Origin: Fabrea salina
Lineage: Eukaryota; Ciliophora; Heterotrichea; Heterotrichida; Fabreidae
NCBI GenBank assembly: GCA_022984795.1
Contig: JALIHJ010000024.1
Span: forward strand, 62,001-126,000
DNA: 64,000 nt
Direction of reading: 5' to 3'
Made by a program: the position numbers and the translations under genes. Below the pieces are notes generated by a model that searched no databases, was not told the origin of the DNA, and saw only the letters and a program-made list of their open reading frames with translations. Each line of letters opens with the position of its first letter. Positions within the stretch are counted from its first letter, which is position 1. Below are positions 16,448 to 27,300 of this stretch, one piece after another.

Positions 16448-19033
16448 ATGAATTCATCAGCGGTTGCAGAAGCCCTAAGAAGGACTGAACAAGGCCCAAT
16501 TCGATCAAGGTCAATAGAAGGAATAGGAGGACCTGCCTCAGGTTCAGGAGTGCCTTCAAGGTCAGACTTAGCTACGCGAATTAGTACTTTGGAACAAAAA
16601 AACCAAGAACAAGAAAGATTCAACTCCTACTTGATGGAGCAACTAAACAAATTTGAGTCTAAGATCGGAAGAACCTACTCAAGAGGAGCTTCAAGAAGTA
16701 ATGTGGATTATGAACGTCTTGAAAACTTAGAAGCTGACTTAAGAAAACAAGAAAAGGACCACCAACAACTCCAACAAAGAATCAGGCAAGTTTTCAACGA
16801 CTACAAGTACGTAGACTCCACTATGAAAGGAATGCAGAGACAAGAAGACACTGAACTTTCCCAAATCCGGAACATGTTCCAAGACAAGTTTACCCAAGAC
16901 CAAAAACTCCACGACAAGCATAAAGAGAAAAGCAAAGTTCTTTTTGGAGAGCTTGTGAGGATCGGAGAACAACAAGACAAGTCCAAAGAGTTCCTGCAAA
17001 GTTTGTCAGTGTCACTTGAAAACAGACTAGCTACCCTTGAAAACCGACTGAACCAAGGCGAAAGACAAGTAGTTTCTTTGGACTCAAGAAGTGACAACGG
17101 ACTCCAAATGCTGATGAGTCTTGCTGAAAAAGTAGAAAAAAGAGTCCAAAGCATTGAAGAAGGCTTGTACAACCTTAACAACGAACACCAAAAAGGCCAA
17201 AAAAATGTTGAAAGGGTAGAAGTAGGAACTAACTACCTCAGAGAAGATATCCAGAACTTTTTAAAACAGCTCCAAGGCGACTTGCAGCACAGAGTAGAAC
17301 TTAAAACTTCTTCTATCTTAAACAAACTTTTACAAGAACAAGAAGAAAGACTCAGGAACCACGACGACCTAAAGTACACTTTTGAAACAAAGGACAAACT
17401 TATCAACGAAAAGATTGAATACGAAAAACAAGAACTCAAAGACAGAATTGCTACACTTGAAAGCTTCATTAAAACTGAACTCCAAAGAAACGAAGAACTA
17501 ATCAACAACCTTCAACACTTGCTAGATGGGCAATTAAGAGTGGTGTACGAAACCATCCGAGGAGAAGAGTCTACTAGAGTAAGCAGTGACTCAGACTTAA
17601 AAGAGGAAATCAACCAAGTCAGTGACAACACTCGCCAAGTGTTTGAGCAATTCAAAAGTTACCAGTCAGGAATCACTGACAAAATCAAAGAAATGATTCA
17701 AACCGAAATAGACGTTAGAAGTAAGGCAGAAAAAGACATGCGCTACTCAGTCAGCAGTAATATCAAGCACATTTTCAAAGAAATAGAAACCCTTAAAGAC
17801 TCCGTTGAGCACAACAAGTACAAAGCTGAGTACGACTTAAAGCAAGCACAAACCTCTTTTTCGGAAAAAGCAGACTTGCTAAGTAGGTACATTGAAGAAG
17901 AGGTTAAGCGGGTTTCTGAAATAGTTAGAAATCAGTACAACCAAACTAAAGAAATGATTACTACACTAACTGACTCCCTTAAACAAAACATAATCAACAA
18001 TGAAAAGTACAAGTCAGACTCCAACAAAAAGTTCATTAAAGTAGAACAAATTCTAACTAAGTTCAAACACGAATTCAGCAAAGGCGACACTAACACTGAA
18101 ACTAAAATATTCACAAAAATCAAACAACTCCAAGCCTACTTAGAGTCCCACTTAGCTTCTAACTCACAAGTTTTAGAAGAACGCATTGATTCCTTAGCTT
18201 CGACTCTAGAGAGTTCCTTGTCTTCTTTTGAAAAGTCACTTCAGTATAACCGCCAAACCTTTTCAGAAATCATCAACAAACTCAATGAAGAAATCGAAGA
18301 ACAGCACTTAAACACCTGCGAAGACTTACAAAAACTCCTAAAAGGAATAGAAAGAATCGAAGAAGAAATGGACTCTGTGCAGGACGAAGTCCAGGAAAAA
18401 GTTATGAACATTGGTAAACAAGTAGCCTTAGTTGAGTCCCAAGCTGCAGTCGACATAAACACAGAAAAGTTTATGCGAGAACACCTAATCAACAGGTTCA
18501 GCCAAGACTTTGAAGAACAACTCAAAGAAGTGGAAGAAAAAACCAAAGCTGTTGAAGAAAGACTAGACGAAGAAGAAAAAATCCAGCAAGGAAACGACGA
18601 TAGAAACCTAGAAAAGTTCGAAGAAATATCTGAAGAAATGGCAAGCGTCACTGATTCAATTAATGGACTTAGATTCGAACTAGAGGCTAACTCTGAGTCA
18701 AAAGAACACTTTGAGTGCCTAGTGCAATCTTACTTGTGCCTCCAAGATGTAGTTAGCCAAGTAGAAGCTAAACAAGTACTTGAAACTCTGAGTTTCACGC
18801 AGGAAAACCAAAAAACCAAGAACCAAGAAATCAAAGGGACACTCAACTTAGTTCAGCAGGAACTCGAGAACATGCAGAAGACCTACAAAGAAAGCCTTCA
18901 AGAAAACCAGTACAAAGTCATTGAAATCGTTGACCAAAAAATAACAGAGTGGAAAAAACTCGAAAAGGAGTCTCAAGAACCCACAATCCCTAGTGAACTT
19001 CCTGAACCCAACCGGAAAGGTCCTGCTTCTTAA
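16448..19033 (+). CDS. Long coiled-coil protein, 861 aa
   Basis: 861 residues. About 40 disordered residues rich in G, S and P are followed by near-continuous coiled coil to ~845, with heptads dominated by L, E, K and Q. Units such as RLATLENRLNQGER and RIDSLASTLESSLSS recur irregularly. There is no motor, kinase or metal motif. It starts 30 nt from the cyclase start on the other strand (81 nt if the later cyclase start is used). It resembles cortical or ciliary rootlet coiled-coil proteins in composition only. Confidence 0.82.
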   Translation: MNSSAVAEALRRTEQGPIRSRSIEGIGGPASGSGVPSRSDLATRISTLEQKNQEQERFNSYLMEQLNKFESKIGRTYSRGASRSNVDYERLENLEADLRKQEKDHQQLQQRIRQVFNDYKYVDSTMKGMQRQEDTELSQIRNMFQDKFTQDQKLHDKHKEKSKVLFGELVRIGEQQDKSKEFLQSLSVSLENRLATLENRLNQGERQVVSLDSRSDNGLQMLMSLAEKVEKRVQSIEEGLYNLNNEHQKGQKNVERVEVGTNYLREDIQNFLKQLQGDLQHRVELKTSSILNKLLQEQEERLRNHDDLKYTFETKDKLINEKIEYEKQELKDRIATLESFIKTELQRNEELINNLQHLLDGQLRVVYETIRGEESTRVSSDSDLKEEINQVSDNTRQVFEQFKSYQSGITDKIKEMIQTEIDVRSKAEKDMRYSVSSNIKHIFKEIETLKDSVEHNKYKAEYDLKQAQTSFSEKADLLSRYIEEEVKRVSEIVRNQYNQTKEMITTLTDSLKQNIINNEKYKSDSNKKFIKVEQILTKFKHEFSKGDTNTETKIFTKIKQLQAYLESHLASNSQVLEERIDSLASTLESSLSSFEKSLQYNRQTFSEIINKLNEEIEEQHLNTCEDLQKLLKGIERIEEEMDSVQDEVQEKVMNIGKQVALVESQAAVDINTEKFMREHLINRFSQDFEEQLKEVEEKTKAVEERLDEEEKIQQGNDDRNLEKFEEISEEMASVTDSINGLRFELEANSESKEHFECLVQSYLCLQDVVSQVEAKQVLETLSFTQENQKTKNQEIKGTLNLVQQELENMQKTYKESLQENQYKVIEIVDQKITEWKKLEKESQEPTIPSELPEPNRKGPAS

Positions 19034-19050
19034 CTGGTTTTACCGCAATA

Positions 19051-20595
19051 ATGCTAAATATGAGCCTCGAATTAAATATAAACTTAATGGCGGAATTACT
19101 TGAAAACTTTGAGCAAGAGTTACTAGCAAAGAAGACACCAGCCGAATTAACTCCTATAGAGCCAGGACAGTCAATTGAAAAGCAAGGTATGCAGGAAACT
19201 TTTACCTACTTCTCTCTAGAAATCAAGGACACTTCTCGCATGCTTACCATATGGTAAATCCCAAACAGCGCTGAACCCTGCAACGAGCAGTCTGACCCCG
19301 ACCTTTACGTGTCAAACCGGTTTCCTGAGGTTACCCAGGAAAACTACACGTGGAAGTCCACCAACATCGGCGCAGACAAGTTACAAATTCACCCAGACGA
19401 CCCCAAGTACGTGCCTGGCACCTATTACATCGGGGTGCTTGCCTACAAAACGGGACTTAACACATTCAAGGTTACTGTTGAACTTCAAAGTGCCCCTGAA
19501 AGCACAGACTTAGAAAAAAGCTGGGAAGGCGAAGTAGAGGAGTGCAAGTACTTCAAGTTCCCTGTTGAAGACGCAGGAGAAAGCAGAATCGAAGTTAGAG
19601 TGTCTCCTGGAAGAGGCATTTTAGCTCTGCTGTGCTCAAGCAGTCTTTACTACCCCAACGAAGAAGAACACACTTGGAGTGTAGGTCTTTACGAAAAAGA
19701 AAGCTTGGAGTCTGAGGAATTTCTTTCGGACCTAGACAGTTACGTGGACTTGGACCCTTTTGACAAGTACATGAAAAGGAACTTTACTAGAAGACCTACT
19801 CTTCGAGAAACTGACCGCATGTTGAAGATCACTCCTGAAAACATTGAAAACAGGGGGGAAGAACTTAGGTTTTGTATAGACACTGATGAGTGGAAGTACA
19901 GTAGTCAAATGTGCTACCTGGGAGTAAAGAACTTAACTGGGTCTCCTGTGCACTTTAAGATAACTAGAAGGGAAGTGCTTGAAGAAACTTTACTTTCGCC
20001 CCAGTTCATGGAAAAGTTCAACATGTTCAGAAGTGTGTTCACTAACTTAGAAGGGAGTTCTATTTCCCAAAGCGAACGCAAAAGACTCCAAATTACAGGC
20101 AACAGTGAGTTCACTTACGGAGAGATTGACTTCATACACATGGCACCAGTCATAGAACTATGTGAGCCCCAACCAGGGGAAGTCTTTTGGGACTTAGGAT
20201 GTGGGGCAGGGAAGTGCTTGATGACTGCGGCTTGTATGTTTCCAGACTTAGCAAAGGTAAAAGGAGTAGAGCTGTTGCCTGCTTTGCACGAAGCCTGTAA
20301 GGAAACACTAGAAGGTTTAGAAACTCCAATACCCTGTGCACCAATTGAAGTGTACCAAGGGGACATTTTAGATTTGGACTGGTCAGACGCAGACATAGTT
20401 TACTCTTCAAGTATTTGCTTTCCAAGTGAGATGATTGATGCAATTCTAGAAAAGTGCAAAGAACTCAAAAAAGGAGCTAGGTTTATAACTTTGAAGAGTT
20501 TCCCCTACAATGACATTTTTGAAACAAAGCACAACCTAAGGGTGAAAATGACTTGGGGCAAAACTGGAGTTTACATTCTAGAAAAAATAATCTAG
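19051..20595 (+). CDS. DOT1-like SAM methyltransferase with N-terminal PPC-like domains, one intron
   Basis: Two exons, 19051-19253 and 19269-20595, joined across a 15-nt intron (codon TG|C), give 509 residues. Joining restores a continuous PPC-like beta-sandwich (DPDLYVSNRFPEV, YYIGVLAYKTGLNTFKVTV), a fold usual in secreted proteases. A second, weaker unit occurs around SQMCYLGVKNLTGSPVHFKI. The C-terminal third is a class I methyltransferase: FTYGEIDF, motif I DLGCGAGK at ~376-383, and an acidic GVELLP after strand 2. The YGE-DLGCG spacing is like DOT1 histone H3K79 methyltransferases, but the substrate is not proven. Another possible start is the Met at residue 4. Confidence 0.85.
19254..19268 (+). 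other. 15-nt spliceosomal intron (methyltransferase gene)
   Basis: GTAAATCCCAAACAG. Without removal the frame meets TAA at 19255-19257. Removal joins TG to C (Cys) and gives a continuous PPC-like domain. A at position 10 fits the branch-point position shared by all introns here. Confidence 0.93.
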
Positions 20596-20596
20596 C

Positions 20597-21313
20597 TTAA
20601 GAAAGTTTAACACTTTTAACTAAGTCTTTGCGTATGCCAGTAGTTTCTCCTGAGTAAACTCCTGAAAAGTCTTTTTCTTTGTGTCCGTAAGTGGCTCTTC
20701 TCTTTTTGAGTTTTTTCAAAAACTTCATTTTGTTTTTAACTCGTACGTTTCTTTCGATCTTTTTGCGTTTCTTTTTGATGCCTTTGGTTTTCAAGACTTC
20801 TTCAGCTTTCCTCACTTCGTTTGTGTGGACTTGTTGGGGTTCTTCAGTGAGTTGAGGTACTTCTTTTGAGGTTTGTTGCTTTTTAAGTAGTTTCTTGATT
20901 TGTTTTATGCTTTGTAAAACAGGGTGACTGGCCATAGAGAGTCCTTTTGCTTTGGCCATGACATAGAAACTCAGGTGCATAAAGAGTAATTTGAGGAGTT
21001 TGCTTTTGGTAGTGAAGTAAGCTTTGCCTTCAGGGGTGAGTGTGTAGTTTTGAAGTGCTTTGAGGTTTTTGAAGTCTTGGAGGGCTTGTTTGTAAGTAGA
21101 AAGAGTGGGCAGAAGTTCGGGCGAGTGTCTTTGAATCAGTTCCAGTTGCTCGTCTTGAGTCAGTTCAGCAAAGTCAAGTTCCTGGTTCTCTAAGTCAGGC
21201 ATAAGGTCTTCTTCTTGTATTCCAGAAACTCTTTCTTGCAACTTCTTAATTGCTTCAGGTTCCTCTGCTTCGGACTCTGAGGATTGGTAATAATGCTCTT
21301 TTTTCCAGTCCAT
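20597..21313 (-). CDS. UTP3: Sas10/UTP3 SSU processome protein
   Basis: 238 residues. The acidic N-terminus and the central helical Sas10/Utp3/C1D domain (~50-135: YKQALQDFKNL, AYFTTKSKLLKLLFMHLSFY) are followed by the diagnostic basic C-terminus (~180-238: RNVRVKNKMKFLKKLKKRR and YSGETTGIRKDLVKSVKLS). Sas10/UTP3 acts in the nucleolar small-subunit processome during 18S rRNA maturation. It is shorter than the yeast protein (~610). It is convergent with the methyltransferase gene, with only one base between the two stop codons. Confidence 0.93.
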   Translation of the reverse strand: MDWKKEHYYQSSESEAEEPEAIKKLQERVSGIQEEDLMPDLENQELDFAELTQDEQLELIQRHSPELLPTLSTYKQALQDFKNLKALQNYTLTPEGKAYFTTKSKLLKLLFMHLSFYVMAKAKGLSMASHPVLQSIKQIKKLLKKQQTSKEVPQLTEEPQQVHTNEVRKAEEVLKTKGIKKKRKKIERNVRVKNKMKFLKKLKKRRATYGHKEKDFSGVYSGETTGIRKDLVKSVKLS

Positions 21314-21352
21314 TTAATATAAACTCTCTAAAAGTTTTTGATTAAGTAATAA

Positions 21353-24300
21353 ATGGAAGTAAGCTCTTCATCATCAAGTGCTTTTAGAAAATTCGACTTC
21401 CAAGGAAAAAAACTAAGCAAATCCTACCTTACAGGGAACGATTTCAAAATAGTGGATTCAACGCTTTACACTTTTGCGTCTGATTTCTTTTTGCTTCATT
21501 TTAGGAAGTATCCCTCAACTATTGTGCTTTTTTTAATCGTGCTTTGGCAGACAGCTTTTTCTAAAGAGAAGCCAGAAAGCTTTATTTACAGTCTACTGGT
21601 TCTTGGAGTGACTTTAGCGTACAGTGCTTTCAAAAGGCTGTGGTTCCTCAGAAACATTTCCAAAAAAGAACTTGAAATAAACAACCGAGAAGTGCTGGCG
21701 TGGGAAAATGACCAGTTTGTGCTCAAAAAAAGGGCCAGCCTTAAGTTGTGGGACATTGTTTTGCTTAAGGACGAACAAGAGTTCCCTGCAGACTTAGTTA
21801 TAATCGCAAACAACCCGCGCTACGAAAGTTGTCTTTTGGATGAGTACAAACTCACAGGAATAAGGGATCTTCAGCCCAAAAAGCCTGTGAAGCACATCCA
21901 AGAACTTCTTTCAAATGCTAACTTAGAAAACCTTGGAAGCTTGGTCGGTGAAGTCAGTGGAACCATTAAAGTTTCAAATCCAGACCCTGATCACGAGCAT
22001 TTCAGTGGGTTTTATAAAGCTCAAAAGTCGCCTACTTCCTTGAAACTGACTACTAAAAACTTTGGAGGTGAAGGAAGTGTGCTTAAAGAAGGTGAATGGC
22101 TGATTGGAATCATAGTTTATGCCGGGGCAGAAACTAAGTTAAGACTTAACACTCGTCAGCCTAAACTTGGAGTCTCCTGCATTGAAAGCTTCCTTAAAAA
22201 GTACTTGTTCTTCCTCATAGGATTTTTGGCCGTTTTAGTAACAGTAATGGCTGCAGTTGGCTCACCTTACAAGGATAATTTGCAGAGTGTGAACTTGTTA
22301 ATAGGGAATTCTATGCTATTAATTCCTTTTTCACTCCCTTTAGTTGTAATAGCAGTAAGGGACTTGTATGCCCTTAAAATAAACAAAACAAGCAAAGCTG
22401 TGCACGTTATAAACAGCGACTCTTTAGACTACTTGGGGAGGGCTGAGTACATCCACATTGAAAAACCTGGACTTTTAGAGTCCAGAAAGTTAATTCCAAA
22501 AGTTGCTTTTATAGAAGACAACCCAATACCTGTCCAAACTTTTGCCGATTCCCAGTTTGAAATAGAAATGATCAATATGGAACTCCAGCAGCTTGAGAAC
22601 TTCAGTACTAGCAACTTCATGCTTGCCTTAGCTATGTGTAATCAGCACACTTACAACCCTGCACTTAAAACCATCCAGAGCTCCACTATTTTGGACAAGG
22701 CCATACTTGAAACAGCTAGTAAGTTTCAAGTCCGTACACACTACCAGAACTCAGAAGTGTTTACATTTTGTTTCAACCAAGAAGAAACTGACTTTTATAT
22801 GGCAGCTCACCAAAGGTTTTCTTTAGACGACTGTAAGTTCAGAATAGCAGTTAAGAACTTAACCACAAAGCAAGTAACATTGTTTGTAAGGGGAGACCAA
22901 AAAAGCATAACTCCCCTGCTGAGTCCCCATTTCAAAGTTAAACTACAAGAAACCTTAAGAGGTTGTCAGTCAACTGGCCAAGAGCAAGTTGTTTTTGGGT
23001 TTAAAATTCTGAGTCACCAAGAGTACCAAAACTTTAAGTACATGTACAAAAGTGCCCAAAGAAGTCCTGTTAACAGAAGCGGCAGAATCAAAGGAGTCTT
23101 TGAAAAGTTCGAAAAAGACTTAAACTTGCTAGGGTTTTTAAGTTTCGAGGACAACGTTGAAGAAAAAGCCAACTCTGCTTTCCAAGCACTCACTGAAGCT
23201 GGTTTGAAGTTTTGGTTGTTCTCAAACGACAAAGAGCAAAAACTAAATGCCTCAAGAAACCAACTAGGACTGTTCAAGAACTATGAAAACCTTGTGTCAC
23301 TTAAAGAAATCAACAACAAATTTGAACTTTACAAAAAGCTAGAAAGAGCCATTGACAACCAGATTGTGTACTCAAAAGAAGAAGTGAGTGTACTCAGAAA
23401 CAACTTGCCAGGAAGTAGGTACTTAACAGAGATTGTAAGCCCAAAAATAAACCCACTGCCTAATGTAAGATACTCGGACTCCAATCTGAATGATACTCCA
23501 AGTTATATCTGCCCAAGACTTTATGACTTTTCTAACGAAGAGGTCCGACCTGAAGGCAGCAAAAACTACTCCAAATCCATAGTCCCTTTAATGATGAAAA
23601 TCAAAAACTTAAAGTCACAACTTTCCGACACCATTGGGAACGAGAATCTTAAAAATTACATTGGGGACTTTGGAATTAACCTTGAAAACAGCGTTGTCAA
23701 AATAGGGTGCAAAAGCAAAAAGTGCAGCAAAGTTCTTTACGAGTTCCTTATTTCTGGAAGCTTTGTGAACTTTTACGCCATTAAGCCTTTTTCAATAAAA
23801 CTTGTGTCTGAGATTTTCACAAGCAACCTTACAAGAAATCACATTACCTTGAGTGTGGGGAGTACTTACTCGTGGAACGGGCTGATGAAGAACTCTAATG
23901 TGTCCATCGAAATCACTGACCACTTAAGCGACACTCGAGTCTTCACTGACATCAAAGTCAAAAAGTACAGAGACCTTAAAAAGCTAGTGCTTTGCTACGG
24001 TCACTGGTTCTTGAACAACGTCTCAAAAATCATCTACCTTGACGCTTACAAAAACGCCTTGATTGTTACTGTTGTTATTTTTTTTCAGTTTTACTCTAAC
24101 TTTTCAGGTGCTTTTTTGTTTTCAAACTGGGACTTGTTTTTTTGCTGCCAGCTGTTTTTGGTTCCGGCTTTTGCAGTGGAAGGAGTGTTTGCTCAAGACT
24201 TAACGAAAGAAAAACTGTGTCAGTCCCCTAAGATTCATAAGTCTACTATTGACAAAAGCCCATTAAACATAACAAGTCTGCTTTACTACTTCTTTTTAGG

Positions 24301-27300
24301 AGTACTTCACGGGTGCATTTTGTGCTTGTTTGAACTTACTTTTGCTAGCACTATTATAAACTCAAGTGGACTTACTGAAAACCAAGAGTTGATAAAAGCT
24401 GAGTTACTTATTTCAGCAGTGCTGACTCTGCAAAGCACTTGCTTACTGCAGAGTTCCTCCATCAACATTTTAACAGTTCTTTCGCACGTTGTTTCCCTGG
24501 TAGCTTTTATTCTGGTTCTTACTCTTAAGAGCCAAGGAATACTGACTCAGGAAAAAGTAGGAGTGTTTGAGTTTATTGAAACTTCCACATTCTCAATAGT
24601 GCTGTGTCCTTGTGTTTGCTTTGTGCTGACTTACTTTTTAAAGATCATTTTGCTCCAAAAGTCCCTTGAGAACTTAAGCAGCCGAGTTTCTAAACTGAGG
24701 CAAAAGTACTACCCAAGAATAGAAACTTACAGCATGAAGTTTAGAAACAACTACGAAGTGCTTAAAAAGAAAAGCAAAAAGAACAAGTACGGAAAGTTCG
24801 ACTTCAACCAGTACACTTTGAGGTTTAGGTCGAAGCTCACAGAAAAAGACTTCAGGAAAGAAATATCCAGTTTGATGATAAAGAAGTACAGAATCATTCT
24901 TTTCTCAACTTTTGTGTTTACACTGGCTGTAAGCTTGTTAGGAACTATTGTTTTTCCTTTTTCTTTGGTAAGAGCACTAGGACTGAACTTCATTTGCCTT
25001 TTCTTCTTCTGCATGACTATTTTCAGCTTGACCAAAACTTTTTTAACTAACACTTCTAGAATAGGGGTGCTGATAAACTTAGTCTTGCAGGTGATACAGT
25101 TGTTGCTGGTTTTGTTTACGACCACTCAAAGAGTAGAAGTTCCAATGGTACTGTCTATTCTTTTTTACTTAGCTTTAGACATGGAGTGGTTGCCTATGTT
25201 TATCACTAACTTATCAAGGCTTTTAATACTTTTGGCTTACGTTTTAGAGTACTTCCAACAAACCTACGAGGGCGAAGACAAAACTCTGCAAACTGTTTTG
25301 TTCATAATCAAGCTGTTAGGAATCGAAGTTACTTCGGCCATTATGCACTACGACATTGATAAACAAAAGCGAAAAGACTTCCAGCTTAGACAAGAACTAG
25401 ACGAAGAAATTAAAAAAACCAACTCAGTGCTTACTTACATACTGCCTGAGTTTGTCAGGAAAAGAGTTAAGGAAGGAGTCAGGTACATTGCTGAAGACAG
25501 AGGAACTGTCAGTATTCTGTTCTGCAACATAAGCGAGTTCGACAGAATAGTAGCTACTTACTCTCCTCAAGAACTCACTAAGTTCCTTGACAAAACCTTC
25601 CGAAAGTTCGATGAACTCTGTGAAAAGGTAGGCATGACCAAAGTAGAAACTGTAGGCTACACCTACATGGCTTGTGCTGGCTTGATTGACAGCGAAAACG
25701 AACTTAACTCTAAACTAGCTAATGTTTCCCACGCACGGAGAGCTGTAGAAATGGCTATAGGCATTAAAAACGAGTGCCAAAGGATGTTTTTGATGGACGG
25801 AAGCGAGTTGGAAGTAAAAATAGGAATCCACTCAGGCGAAGTAGCAGCAGGAGTAGTGGGCAGTCACAAGCCCCAGTTTTCACTAGTAGGAGACACTGTG
25901 AACACAGCCAGCCGAATGGCTACAACTGCCATCAACTCAATTCAGATCTCCAAAGCTACTTACGACCTACTGGAAGACACCCAAGGACTCAACTTTAAGC
26001 CACTGATTGTGTTTGTGAAGGGCAAAGGCGACATGCAAACCTACGAACTAGAACTCAACACTCACCAAAGTACCTTAGTAGATCTTTCATCTAAGAAAAA
26101 AATCAACATTGCTAGTTTTGACTCAATTCAGCCTCTTGGGTCCGAAATCAACAGTTATACTTCCAAAAAAACAACTAGAGTTAGGGAACCAGAACCGAGG
26201 CTCAACACTGAAGCAGAAACCAGAAGCATTAGAATGTGTTCTTTGTCACTAAAAGAAACTCCTTACGAAAAACAGTTTAGATTACTAACCATTTTTAGAA
26301 AGAAAAAATCCATATACTTTGCACTAGTTATTTATTTAGTGTGCTGTTTTGGAGATCTGTTTGTGATGCTGTTGTGCATGACGATTAGAGGCCAAAACAT
26401 TGTTGGACTATTTTTGATCCAGATCTGCAAAATGTCCTTTGTAGTGGTGCTGTTATTACTTAAAAAGAAGTATTACGAAAAGTACTGGTTTGGCTGGGTG
26501 CTGCAAGGAGGTTACTTTTTGATTTACTTAATGATGCTTTTAGAGATTAGGCTTTCCACCTGGTACTCTATTGAAGTCTGGAACAGTTCGATATTCTACG
26601 ACTTGCTGATATTCTGCCAGTGCAGTCAGCTCTTTTTTAAACACGTGATTATGTCTGCTGTTTTGGCAGCTGTTCTGTACATAGGAGAATTGGCTTTAAT
26701 GGGTTTCTTTGAAACTCTAGCATTTTCAAGTGTGTTTCTGAGTATTTACTTGTCCGTAATTATAACTTCGCTTTACTACAGAGAAAAACTACTCCACGTC
26801 CACACCTTGAGGAACCAAGAAGTCCAAAGCGAAAAACAAAAAACTGAATGTCTACTCATGAAAATGATGCCTCCACATGCTTACGCCAACTTAAGAGAAG
26901 AAAACAACTTTGTAGACACTCTTTATGATGTTACTTTGATGTACGCTGACATAGTGGGCTTCACCCAGTGGTCATCCGGAAAAGAACCCATTCAAGTAGT
27001 AGAAATGCTTTCTAAGTTGTTTGATAGGTTTGACAAAGCTTGTGAAGAGTTTGGAGTGTACAAAGTCCACACTATTGGAGACTGCTACGTAGTGATGGGC
27101 AACCTTTCCAACCAAGACAGAAATCCTTCAGAAGAGTGCTTGAACATGGTGATGTTTGCTCAGAGAATAATTGAAAGCATAAAAGAAGTGAACGCTAACT
27201 ACGGAATGGAGCTAGGCATGAGGATAGGTATGAACACTGGAGAAGTAATAGGAGGAATAGCTGGAACTAACATTGTGAGGTATGACATCTATGGAGCTGA

